NCBI GenBank assembly: GCA_022705365.1
Contig: JAKJEP010000027.1
Location: 10,565 to 16,737, forward strand
Length of the DNA: 6,173 bases
Source of the DNA: Planctomycetota bacterium
GTDB lineage: Bacteria; Planctomycetota; Phycisphaerae; Sedimentisphaerales; SM23-30
Direction: 5' to 3'
Within the stretch, counting starts at the first letter, position 1; each line of letters opens with the position of its first letter. Position numbers and translations under genes: made by a program. Below the pieces are notes generated by a model that made no database searches, was not told the DNA's origin, and was given only the letters and a program-made list of their open reading frames with translations. Positions 1-5,689 of this stretch are shown here, in pieces.

Positions 1-1
1 G

Positions 2-1645
2 ATCTACTATACCCTCGACGGCTCCGATCCCCGCCTGCCCGACGGCAGCCTTTCCCCCGCTGCCCTGGCGTATATCGAAACCGGCCCTCTCACCCTGGCA
101 GCCAACACCCATATCATCGCCCGCATCCAAAACGGAAATTACTGGAGTATCTTCAACGAGGCCCGCTTCAGCATCGGACCCCTGATCTATATTAATGAAT
201 TCATGGCCGACAACACCGCCACCCTCGAAGATCCCGAGGAACCGGGCGAATTTCCCGACTGGATCGAATTATACAACCTTTCGCCGGAGCCGGCCGATTT
301 AACCGGCATGTATCTGACCGACAATCTCGCTGAGCCGAACAAATACCAGATCCCCGCCGGCCTGGCCATCCCCGCCGGCGGCTATCTGATTTTCTGGCTC
401 GACGACGACGGCACCCAGGGCCCCACCCATACCAATTTCAACCTGAGCGCCGGCGGCGAGCAGATTGCCCTGATCGACAGCGACGGCATCACGGTGATCG
501 ATTCCCTTACCTTTGGCCCCCAAACCTCGGATGTCTCCTATGGCCGCATCCCCGACGGCGGCAAATCCTGGAAATTTCTTACTCAATCCAGTCCCGGCAG
601 TACAAATTATTATCCGAACAGCGGTAGCAATACCATCAGTGTAAATCTGGCGAGGAACGATTTTCCGGCTGCGTTTGTGGGCGATAATGAAGCCGGTGTG
701 GTGCGGGTAGGAAACTGGAATGAGTTAAATCTCTCGAACGGCACCATGCTCTCCAACTTGAAAGACGATCTGGGCGCGGCGACTACGGCCCAGGTGGAAT
801 CCCTCAATCCGTATGATTTGTATGGTGCGATTCCCATCAACATGGGCAATGCCGGTGATAATGGCCTGTTGTTAGGGCATCTCTATAGGCCGCAGGGAAT
901 GACGTCCGTCGCCTTTACCGGTATCCCGTATGCCGAGTATGACCTGTATGTGTACTATAACGCCAATCAGACTGGTACTATATCGTTCACGATTTGCGGT
1001 ACTACGAATTCTTTGATCGGTTTAGATATAGCGGGTGCGGATTCCGCTTTCGTGGAATCCGATGGTGTGATCAATGGCAATTATGTGGTGTTCCGGGGTC
1101 TGACGGCCTCCGATGTGACGATTGATGCCATGCCGGGCACCAACTATTATTCCTATATGAACGGTTTTCAGGTGGTCAGCACCCGGCCCGGCTCCGTCAT
1201 TCATGCCTGGAATCCCACCCCCGCCAGGGGCACCCTTGACGTTCCTCCCGCCCTGTTTCTGTTCTGGCAATCGTTTGACAACCTCCCGCACGATGTCTAT
1301 TTCGGCACCGACCCCGACGAAGTCGCCCAGGCCGATGTCCATACCGCCGGTATCTACCAGGGCCGCCAGCCGGCCGGCCAAACAACCTTCGATCCGTTCG
1401 GTGCCAGCCCGATGGCCTGGGATACCACCTATTACTGGCGCATCGACGGCGTGGATGAAAGCACAAGTCCGGCAACTATTATCCCCGGCACCCTCTGGTC
1501 CTTTACCACGTTTACGCCCCTGTGCCTGAATCCGCCCCGCGGCGATACCAATGATGACTGCCTGGTCAACCTGGAAGACCTCCTCAATCTGGCCGAAGAC
1601 TGGCTTTCCTGCGGTATCATTCCTCCCGGCGCCTGCCCATTCTAA
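2..1645 (+). CDS. Secreted multidomain lamin-tail / dockerin-like protein (5' partial)
   Basis: The reading frame is open from base 2, so the ATG at 203 is internal and the true start lies outside the window. Numbering from base 2, 547 residues are visible. Residues 1-58 begin 'IYYTLDGSDPR', typical of the chitobiase/hexosaminidase C-terminal module. Residues about 61-202 ('IYINEFMADN...DWIELYN') match a lamin-tail domain. Residues about 210-393 form a beta-rich module ending 'NGFQVV', of the 'NGIQIV' type seen in planctomycete secreted proteins. Residues about 400-503 are an Fn3-like module ('HDVYFGTDPDEV', 'TTYYWRIDGVD'). Residues 513-537 are a single dockerin-like calcium loop (D-x-N-x-D pattern, then VNLEDLLNLAEDWL) with a Cys in the loop and one just after the helix. 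Proteins of this build often carry a CotH-kinase or hydrolase domain upstream, which cannot be checked here. It is probably extracellular or surface-attached; substrate unknown. The central module has visibly different codon use from its flanks. Confidence 0.9.
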   Translation: MYYTLDGSDPRLPDGSLSPAALAYIETGPLTLAANTHIIARIQNGNYWSIFNEARFSIGPLIYINEFMADNTATLEDPEEPGEFPDWIELYNLSPEPADLTGMYLTDNLAEPNKYQIPAGLAIPAGGYLIFWLDDDGTQGPTHTNFNLSAGGEQIALIDSDGITVIDSLTFGPQTSDVSYGRIPDGGKSWKFLTQSSPGSTNYYPNSGSNTISVNLARNDFPAAFVGDNEAGVVRVGNWNELNLSNGTMLSNLKDDLGAATTAQVESLNPYDLYGAIPINMGNAGDNGLLLGHLYRPQGMTSVAFTGIPYAEYDLYVYYNANQTGTISFTICGTTNSLIGLDIAGADSAFVESDGVINGNYVVFRGLTASDVTIDAMPGTNYYSYMNGFQVVSTRPGSVIHAWNPTPARGTLDVPPALFLFWQSFDNLPHDVYFGTDPDEVAQADVHTAGIYQGRQPAGQTTFDPFGASPMAWDTTYYWRIDGVDESTSPATIIPGTLWSFTTFTPLCLNPPRGDTNDDCLVNLEDLLNLAEDWLSCGIIPPGACPF

Positions 1646-1687
1646 GCCGCAGCCGCCTGGCAATGATCTGGCATATGCGGCTCTTTT
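1645..1687 (+). terminator. Possible weak terminator after the lamin-tail gene
   Basis: A perfect 7-bp stem (AGCCGCA at 1645-1651, TGCGGCT at 1676-1682) encloses a 24-nt loop and is followed by CTTTT. It sits exactly between the two convergent stop codons. The loop is long and the T run only four bases, so this is a weak intrinsic terminator at best. On the minus strand no T run follows the stem. Confidence 0.3.
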
Positions 1688-3383
1688 AACGCGACCGGCC
1701 GCCGGAACGACCCGAACCGCCGCGGCTCCCGTGCGATATACCGCTGCTTGTCGGCCGGCTGCTTCGGGCGGCGGACATACCCCGGGATGAGGAGAGGCTG
1801 CGGCTGCGACTGGGGGCGGCGAAACTGCGACTACTGCGACTGGGGGCGGCGAAACTGCGACTGCTGCCGCCGCGGGAGGAGCTGCGCAGGCTCGGCTTCG
1901 CTTGGTAATCCGGCCGGTTGGAAAGCCCGGCGATCGTACGCGGACTGCTTCTGACGGGTTGAGAAACCTGCCTTTGGCGATTATAGGTGGGCCGCTCATT
2001 GCGGACCTGCGTTCCGCGGTTTATGGTCCTGGGTGTGTCGATGCGGCGATTCTCACTTGGCTGGGAGGTTCTCCTCGTCAGACCGGTGTTGTTTTTGCCG
2101 CTTCTCAGCGAATTCGGCCGGTTCTCATAGATTTTTCGGGGGGACGAACTGCCGTCCCGCTGCTGCACCTGCATAACGCCTTTACTGTCCCGTTTCATCC
2201 CCAGGGAATAGGTACTGTCTTTCCGCATTCCCGGACGGCCGTCGCGGCCGCCGGAATGCGCATCGCGCGCATAAAAACCGCGGTCATGACCCCGGTCGTG
2301 ATCCCGGTACCCTCCCCTGTAGTGGTGGTCGCCATAGTGATGGTCGCCATAGTGATGCCGCGGATAGATCCGGCGGGCACAATCCCGGCCCGAATAACCC
2401 AGATAAATATAGAGGCCGCTATAGTAGGAGGGGTAGCAGGGCCAGCCGCACGCAAAATACGTGCTGTAATAGCTCCGGTAATAAGTCGGCCAGTAGCGGA
2501 CATAATAGGGTTCATAATAATACGTCACCGTACTATACCCCGGAGTGTCATAATAATAGTTGGTGTTGTAATAATATTCGTTGTAGGTGTTAGAACTCGA
2601 AGTGTCCTCTGCGGTTCCATAGGCCGGATAGCCGGCGTTCTGGCTGGTCGGCTGCAGGGCCGAAGGCGCCTGGACCGAAACCGCTTCGCTGCCGGCCGGG
2701 GATGCCTGGGCCTGATCCTCGGCCAGCTCTTCTTCTGCCGCATTCTCCGCGGCATTTTTATAGAATTCACTTGCCTGCCGATAGGATTCAAAATAGACGG
2801 CCGATTTGGCCATCTCCCCTTTCAGCTCAGCCAGGGAAGTCCGGATGGTTTCCGGCAGCGGCGGCTGGGAAGGGGCCGAATCATACCAGGCAAACAATTG
2901 CCCGGCTGTCCGCAAAATAAACGGGTGATCGGGTCTTTGTTTGGCGGCCAGAACCACATTGGTCAGCGCCAGCGGCATATTCCCCCGTTCCGCTTCCATA
3001 TACGCCAGCACGCCCCAGGCCAGCCCGTTGGCGGGATCCACGCTTACCAGTTGCTGGGCGGCATAATTGGCGGTATGCGGTACCTCCAATTCCACCATTC
3101 GCTCCAGATAGGCCTGATTGATTTGGGTGCTTTCCGGCTCTGCCTTCATCCCCTGTGAATAAGCGGCCATGGCCTCTTCGGGCGTTTTGGCCAGCCGGAT
3201 GGCCAAAACAGCCTCCTCCGCCGACATTTTCGGTGCTGATACGACCACCGGAGTTGCTTCGAGCGTAGTTTTCGGTTCCTGTACTGCCACTACAGCAGCC
3301 GATTCGGCAGGCCCAGCCACTTGAGCGTCAGCCACAGAAAATGCCATAAAGCCAATAATGATAATAAGATATATGTTTTTCAT
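1686..3383 (-). CDS. Exported TPR-like protein with Tyr-rich middle and Arg/Ser-rich tail, function unknown
   Basis: Not recognised as a named family. The 565-residue product starts with a clear signal peptide: Lys2, then a hydrophobic run (YLIIIIGFMAF), then ADA before Gln21 as the likely signal-peptidase I site. Residues about 53-165 are helical and TPR-like (AEEAVLAIRLAKTPEEAMAAY; 'DPANGLAWGVLAYMEAERGNMPLAL'). Residues 185-225 are charged and probably helical. Residues 251-330 are extremely Tyr-rich, with Cys311, Cys315 and Cys334 in or just after this stretch. Residues 341-368 are His/Asp/Arg repeats (YGDHH twice, then HDRG repeats). Residues 370-565 are Arg/Ser/Gly-rich, very basic and probably disordered. 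ATG at 3383 is preferred over a TTG at 3395, because the TTG lies at the ribosome-binding site and would put MEVR before the signal peptide. It converges on the lamin-tail gene (40-bp gap) and diverges from nrfA. The basic tail could bind polyanions such as envelope polymers; that is a guess. Confidence 0.88.
   Translation of the reverse strand: MKNIYLIIIIGFMAFSVADAQVAGPAESAAVVAVQEPKTTLEATPVVVSAPKMSAEEAVLAIRLAKTPEEAMAAYSQGMKAEPESTQINQAYLERMVELEVPHTANYAAQQLVSVDPANGLAWGVLAYMEAERGNMPLALTNVVLAAKQRPDHPFILRTAGQLFAWYDSAPSQPPLPETIRTSLAELKGEMAKSAVYFESYRQASEFYKNAAENAAEEELAEDQAQASPAGSEAVSVQAPSALQPTSQNAGYPAYGTAEDTSSSNTYNEYYYNTNYYYDTPGYSTVTYYYEPYYVRYWPTYYRSYYSTYFACGWPCYPSYYSGLYIYLGYSGRDCARRIYPRHHYGDHHYGDHHYRGGYRDHDRGHDRGFYARDAHSGGRDGRPGMRKDSTYSLGMKRDSKGVMQVQQRDGSSSPRKIYENRPNSLRSGKNNTGLTRRTSQPSENRRIDTPRTINRGTQVRNERPTYNRQRQVSQPVRSSPRTIAGLSNRPDYQAKPSLRSSSRGGSSRSFAAPSRSSRSFAAPSRSRSLSSSRGMSAARSSRPTSSGISHGSRGGSGRSGGRSR
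1804..1862. repeat. 30-bp in-frame tandem duplication in the Ser/Arg-rich tail
   Basis: Bases 1804-1832 recur exactly at 1834-1862 (29 identical bases, period 30). On the minus strand the period is 10 codons, giving two copies of a unit containing SRSFAAPSRS near residues 508-527 of the exported Tyr-rich protein. Near-perfect identity, including silent positions, indicates a recent slippage-type duplication. Confidence 0.95.
2326..2355. repeat. 15-bp in-frame tandem repeat encoding YGDHH twice
   Basis: TGGTCGCCATAGTGA at 2326-2340 is repeated exactly at 2341-2355. The period is five codons and encodes two copies of YGDHH (residues 344-353) in the His/Asp-rich part of the exported protein. 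It is followed by further imperfect His/Asp/Arg/Tyr units. Confidence 0.95.
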
Positions 3384-3388
3384 ACGAA

Positions 3389-3393
3389 CCTCC
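3389..3393 (-). promoter_or_regulatory. Ribosome-binding site of the exported TPR-like gene
   Basis: GGAGG on the minus strand lies 5 nt upstream of the ATG at 3383. It fixes that ATG as the start and rules out the in-frame TTG at 3395, which overlaps this site. Confidence 0.8.
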
Positions 3394-3439
3394 AATTCTT
3401 TATATTACTTCCTTTCCTCCATATGTTGATTTAATCTGC

Positions 3440-3478
3440 AACCTGTTCTATTATAGACCCTACTTCCCAGGGCAGGTT
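3440..3478. promoter_or_regulatory. Inverted repeat AACCTG-N27-CAGGTT around the minus-strand -10
   Basis: Perfect 6-bp arms lie at 3440-3445 and 3473-3478. Inside them is a smaller CCCT/AGGG pair (3458-3461 and 3469-3472). The arms flank the minus-strand TATAAT and the right arm coincides with its -35 position. A further copy of ACCTGTTC, present at 3441-3448, occurs at 3523-3530 and overlaps the -35 of the upstream plus-strand promoter. It may be an operator shared by the divergent genes. The arms are short enough that chance is possible. Confidence 0.3.
3450..3478 (-). promoter_or_regulatory. Candidate promoter of the exported TPR-like gene
   Basis: A perfect TATAAT -10 box reads on the minus strand at 3455-3450, about 67 bases upstream of the start codon. 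The hexamer at 17-bp spacing is AACCTG (3478-3473), a poor -35. A better TTGACT (3484-3479) sits 23 bp away, too far for normal sigma-70 spacing. The promoter may therefore depend on an activator. Confidence 0.45.
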
Positions 3479-3519
3479 AGTCAACAAATATCTTTCCGAA
3501 AATATGCACAATAAATCTT

Positions 3520-3548
3520 TTTACCTGTTCCCCCGGAATGGGTATAAT
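3520..3548 (+). promoter_or_regulatory. Candidate upstream plus-strand promoter (P1)
   Basis: TTTACC (3520-3525), a 17-bp spacer, and a perfect TATAAT (3543-3548). Expected transcription start is near 3555, just before the 12-bp stem at 3564. It could drive nrfA with a long leader of about 250 nt, or a separate small RNA. Confidence 0.5.
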
Positions 3549-3563
3549 ATTTTTACCCAACCA

Positions 3564-3635
3564 GATGTCCGGTGAAAAAAGAGCTTTTCCTCCCCCCATG
3601 AGCTTGCGGGTCACCCCGACCCGTCGCCGGACATC
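3564..3635 (+). ncRNA. Candidate structured RNA / leader element, family not recognised
   Basis: Arms at 3564-3575 and 3624-3635 pair over 12 bp with one U-G wobble. Stacked directly on the stem's 3' arm is an inner hairpin, CGGGTC / loop ACCCC / GACCCG (3607-3623). The 5' side of the interior holds an A-rich and pyrimidine-rich stretch with a small AAAA/TTTT pairing (3577-3588). The element starts a few bases after the expected start of P1 and is followed by ACCCTTTT, which could be a weak termination signal. I could not match it to a known riboswitch or small RNA from memory. It could be a riboswitch, an attenuator, a free small RNA, or a DNA-level palindrome. As a structure it is directly visible; its function is inference. 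Confidence 0.35.
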
Positions 3636-3686
3636 ACCCTTTTCCAGGCGGTGCAGCAGGAAGCTTCTCGGCGGGCGGGAAATATT

Positions 3687-3715
3687 TTGACCTCCGTTCC
3701 GAGCGAAGTTATGAT
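3687..3715 (+). promoter_or_regulatory. Strong candidate promoter of nrfA (P2)
   Basis: TTGACC (3687-3692), an exact 17-bp spacer, and TATGAT (3710-3715): five of six consensus bases in each box. The start would be near 3722, giving nrfA a leader of about 80 nt. The octamer GATACGGC occurs at 3713-3720 and again at 3727-3734, around the expected start. No convincing FNR-type palindrome (TTGAT-N4-ATCAA) is seen next to it. Confidence 0.6.
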
Positions 3716-3791
3716 ACGGCCTGCGAGATACGGCAAAAATCTTGTCAGTGAAGAGCGGTGAATCTGGCTGGCAATTCGATCCGGTTTTTAC

Positions 3792-3797
3792 AAGGAG
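3792..3797 (+). promoter_or_regulatory. Ribosome-binding site of nrfA
   Basis: AAGGAG lies 6 nt upstream of ATG 3804. It favours that start over the in-frame ATG at 3834 (Met11), which lies immediately before the membrane segment and lacks a comparable site. Confidence 0.8.
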
Positions 3798-3803
3798 TCT
3801 GGT

Positions 3804-5231
3804 ATGTCTTCGGAAACAAGTTCCAGGTCCGGCATGAAATATTTTTTACTGCTGGTGATTTTTGTGGCGACCGCGGCGGTAACGTTTGCGGTGTTTCTGC
3901 TGCTGGAGAATGTGCGGCAGCGGAAGCAGGAGGCCCGGCAGTATTATTTCCCGGTAGCGGAGCTTGATGAGAATACGCTGGACCCGGAGGTATGGGGGAA
4001 GAATTTTCCCTTTCAGTATGACAGCTACCGCCGGACGGTGGATATCGAGCGGACCAAACACGGCGGCAGCGAGGCGTTCGGCAAGCTGGAGGCGGACCCG
4101 CGCTGGGTGACGCTGTTTAAGGGCTATGCCTTCGGGGTGGATTACCGGGAAGAGCGGGGTCATGCGTATATGCTGTCAGATCAGGATGAGACCCGGCGGG
4201 TCACTGAGTTCAAACAGCCGGGAGCGTGTCTGCATTGCCATTCGTCGGTGATCCCGGCGTACCGGCAGGCGGGCAAGGAGGCGGGGATTCCGGATGACCA
4301 GCCGCAGCAGCAGATTATGGCGGGTTTTGAGGCGGTGTGCGCGATGCCGTATGCGGAGGCGCGGAAGCTGGTGAGCCATCCGATTACGTGCCTGGACTGC
4401 CATGATCCGGCGACCATGCAGTTGCGGGTAACGCGGCCGGGCTTTATCAACGGGATCCGGGCACTGGCGAATAGTGATACTCCCCTGCCGCAGTTTGCCA
4501 GCATCGAGCGGTGGCGGAAGGAGCGGAAGGGTGAATACGACGCCAATACCATGGCCAGCCGGCAGGAAATGCGGTCGTTTGTATGCGGGCAGTGCCATGT
4601 GGAATATTATTTCAAAGGGGAGAAGAAGACGGTGACCTATCCCTGGCACAACGGGCTGAAAGTGGAGCAGAGCGAGAAGTATTATGATGCGGCGCAGTTC
4701 AAGGACTGGGCGCATCAGCTCAGCGGGGCGCCGCTGCTGAAGGCCCAGCATCCGGAATTTGAGCTGTGGAACCAGGGGATCCATGCCCGCAGCGGGGTGG
4801 CCTGCGCTGATTGCCATATGCCTTATACGCGGGTGGGGGCGGTAAAGGTGAGCGACCATCATGTGCGCAGCCCGCTGCTGAATGTGAACCGGGCCTGTCA
4901 AACCTGTCACCATTTTGAGGAGGCGGAGATGAAGGCCCGGGTGGAGGCGATCCAGGACAGGACGGCGGCCCTGCTCAGCCAGGCGGAAGATGCGGTCCTC
5001 GATTTGATCGCGGCCATCGAAGCGGCGCAGAAAGCCGGGGCCGGCGAGGAACAACTGGCGGCGGCGCGGGATTTTCACCGCAAGGCCTTCTGGCGGCTGG
5101 ATTATATCTCGGCCGAGAATTCCATGGGCTTTCATGCCCCGCAGGAGTCCGCGCGGATTCTGGCGGAGACGATTGACCTGGCGCGGCAGGGTCAGGTGCA
5201 TATTCTGGAGACGGTCCGGGCGAAGGAGTAA
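3804..5231 (+). CDS. nrfA: Pentaheme cytochrome c nitrite reductase, ammonia-forming (NrfA), CXXCH-type
   Basis: NrfA reduces nitrite to ammonium with six electrons on the outer face of the cytoplasmic membrane. The 475-residue product has five heme c motifs: CLHCH 142-146, CLDCH 196-200, CGQCH 261-265, CADCH 334-338 and CQTCH 365-369. The active-site and calcium-site signatures of the family are present: Arg119 in RGH, Glu267-Tyr268 in CGQCHVEYYF, and Lys313/Gln315/His316 in KAQHPE. The GIH (325-327), DHH (351-353) and FHAP (443-446) histidines fit distal heme ligands. The first heme, which carries the active site, has His146 where classical NrfA has Lys (CXXCK); this variant is known, for example in Campylobacter. 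Residues 11-34 form one hydrophobic segment with no clear cleavage site, so a membrane anchor is likely. Length is normal for the family. No nrfH, nrfBCD or heme-lyase gene lies beside it. Codons end mostly in G, unlike the C-ending lamin-tail gene. Confidence 0.95.
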   Translation: MSSETSSRSGMKYFLLLVIFVATAAVTFAVFLLLENVRQRKQEARQYYFPVAELDENTLDPEVWGKNFPFQYDSYRRTVDIERTKHGGSEAFGKLEADPRWVTLFKGYAFGVDYREERGHAYMLSDQDETRRVTEFKQPGACLHCHSSVIPAYRQAGKEAGIPDDQPQQQIMAGFEAVCAMPYAEARKLVSHPITCLDCHDPATMQLRVTRPGFINGIRALANSDTPLPQFASIERWRKERKGEYDANTMASRQEMRSFVCGQCHVEYYFKGEKKTVTYPWHNGLKVEQSEKYYDAAQFKDWAHQLSGAPLLKAQHPEFELWNQGIHARSGVACADCHMPYTRVGAVKVSDHHVRSPLLNVNRACQTCHHFEEAEMKARVEAIQDRTAALLSQAEDAVLDLIAAIEAAQKAGAGEEQLAAARDFHRKAFWRLDYISAENSMGFHAPQESARILAETIDLARQGQVHILETVRAKE

Positions 5232-5313
5232 CGCAGGCAAGGAGAAATCCGGCTCACCACGAATTGTTGGGTGATGAGGCGGTTTGGTGGTGGATTCGGC
5301 CGGGTGGCAGAAC

Positions 5314-5334
5314 CAGGCAAGCCCGCCCTGCCTG
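5314..5334. terminator. Hairpin between convergent nrfA and DUF1330 genes, doubtful terminator
   Basis: CAGGCA (5314-5319) and TGCCTG (5329-5334) form a perfect 6-bp stem with a 9-nt loop in the 108-bp convergent gap. Neither strand has a real T run after it (AAAGTTT on the plus side), so termination here would be inefficient or factor-dependent. Confidence 0.2.
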
Positions 5335-5339
5335 AAAGT

Positions 5340-5627
5340 TTAACATCCTTCTATGGCGGTTATGGTTCCGGCGGCGGCGCCGGCACGCAGGGTTTTGATC
5401 TGCTGGTATTCCGGGCTGTGGTACCAGTCTTTGGCCTGCTGGAGGGAAGGAAATTCGATGAGCACTACCCTTCGGGGCTGGTCGGATCCTTCGAGCATAA
5501 CGGTTTCCCCGCCGCGGGCCAGATATTTGCCGCCATAGTGTTTTATAATACGCGGGACTTCCTTGAGATATTCCCGGAACCGGTCCCAATCCGTTACCTC
5601 TACCTGGACAATGACATAGGCGGCCAC
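5340..5627 (-). CDS. DUF1330 family protein
   Basis: A complete 95-residue protein matching the usual length and pattern of DUF1330, a small alpha/beta ferredoxin-like (dimeric alpha-beta barrel) family. The pattern runs: N-terminal strand AAYVIVQVEV; a 'D-W-x-R-F-x-x-Y' helix; 'HYGGKYLARGGE' (32-43), the family's most typical segment; strand RRVVLIEFPS; and 'A-x-x-W-Y-x-S-P-E-Y' (65-74). There is no signal peptide, so it is probably cytoplasmic. The biochemical role of the family is not settled. The start is GTG at 5627. It converges on nrfA (108-bp gap) and follows the DUF4143 gene on the same strand after 119 bp, a gap long enough for its own promoter. Nothing links its function to nitrite reduction. 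Confidence 0.93.
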   Translation of the reverse strand: MAAYVIVQVEVTDWDRFREYLKEVPRIIKHYGGKYLARGGETVMLEGSDQPRRVVLIEFPSLQQAKDWYHSPEYQQIKTLRAGAAAGTITAIEGC

Positions 5628-5634
5628 GAAGTTG

Positions 5635-5640
5635 CTCCTT
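5635..5640 (-). promoter_or_regulatory. Ribosome-binding site of the DUF1330 gene
   Basis: AAGGAG on the minus strand lies 7 nt upstream of the GTG at 5627 and supports this non-ATG start. No in-frame ATG nearby would keep the first beta strand of the family. Confidence 0.75.
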
Positions 5641-5689
5641 TTAATCAGTTATCAAAAACGAACAGCCATTCAAAACATCCAGGAAGCAG

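Noticed and set aside
203..205. ATG at 203 as the start of the lamin-tail gene
   Set aside because: The frame continues upstream to the window edge and encodes a recognisable chitobiase-C-like module and the first strand of the lamin-tail domain (IYINEFMADN), so this Met is internal.
1022..1999. 325-codon open frame on the minus strand across the convergent junction
   Set aside because: It spans the ends of two well-supported genes and its product is low-complexity Ala/Pro/Gly/Val; a shadow frame.
1902..3158. 418-codon open frame on the plus strand, opposite the exported Tyr-rich gene
   Set aside because: It is antisense to a gene with a signal peptide, ribosome-binding site and in-frame repeats. 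Its own product is Ile/Val/Arg/Gly-rich with no recognisable domain and no ribosome-binding site.
3405..3422. Five-codon minus-strand ORF (ATG at 3422, MEERK) in the leader of the exported gene
   Set aside because: Too short, with no ribosome-binding site of its own. The GGAGG after its ATG is probably just purine-rich leader.
3598..3690. 30-codon plus-strand ORF starting at ATG 3598 (Arg-rich)
   Set aside because: It is preceded by CTCCCCCC with no ribosome-binding site and overlaps the 12-bp stem element; the pairing explains this sequence better than coding.
3564..3740. Known riboswitch classes (c-di-GMP/GEMM, cobalamin, SAM, molybdenum cofactor, ZTP) or SRP RNA upstream of nrfA
   Set aside because: None of the conserved cores of these RNAs as I know them can be found in the sequence; only the generic stem-loop structure is supported.
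4176..5240. 354-codon open frame on the minus strand, opposite nrfA
   Set aside because: It covers an unmistakable nrfA on the other strand. The long frame follows from nrfA's G-ending codons and the translated product (Arg/Leu/Pro/His-rich) resembles no family.
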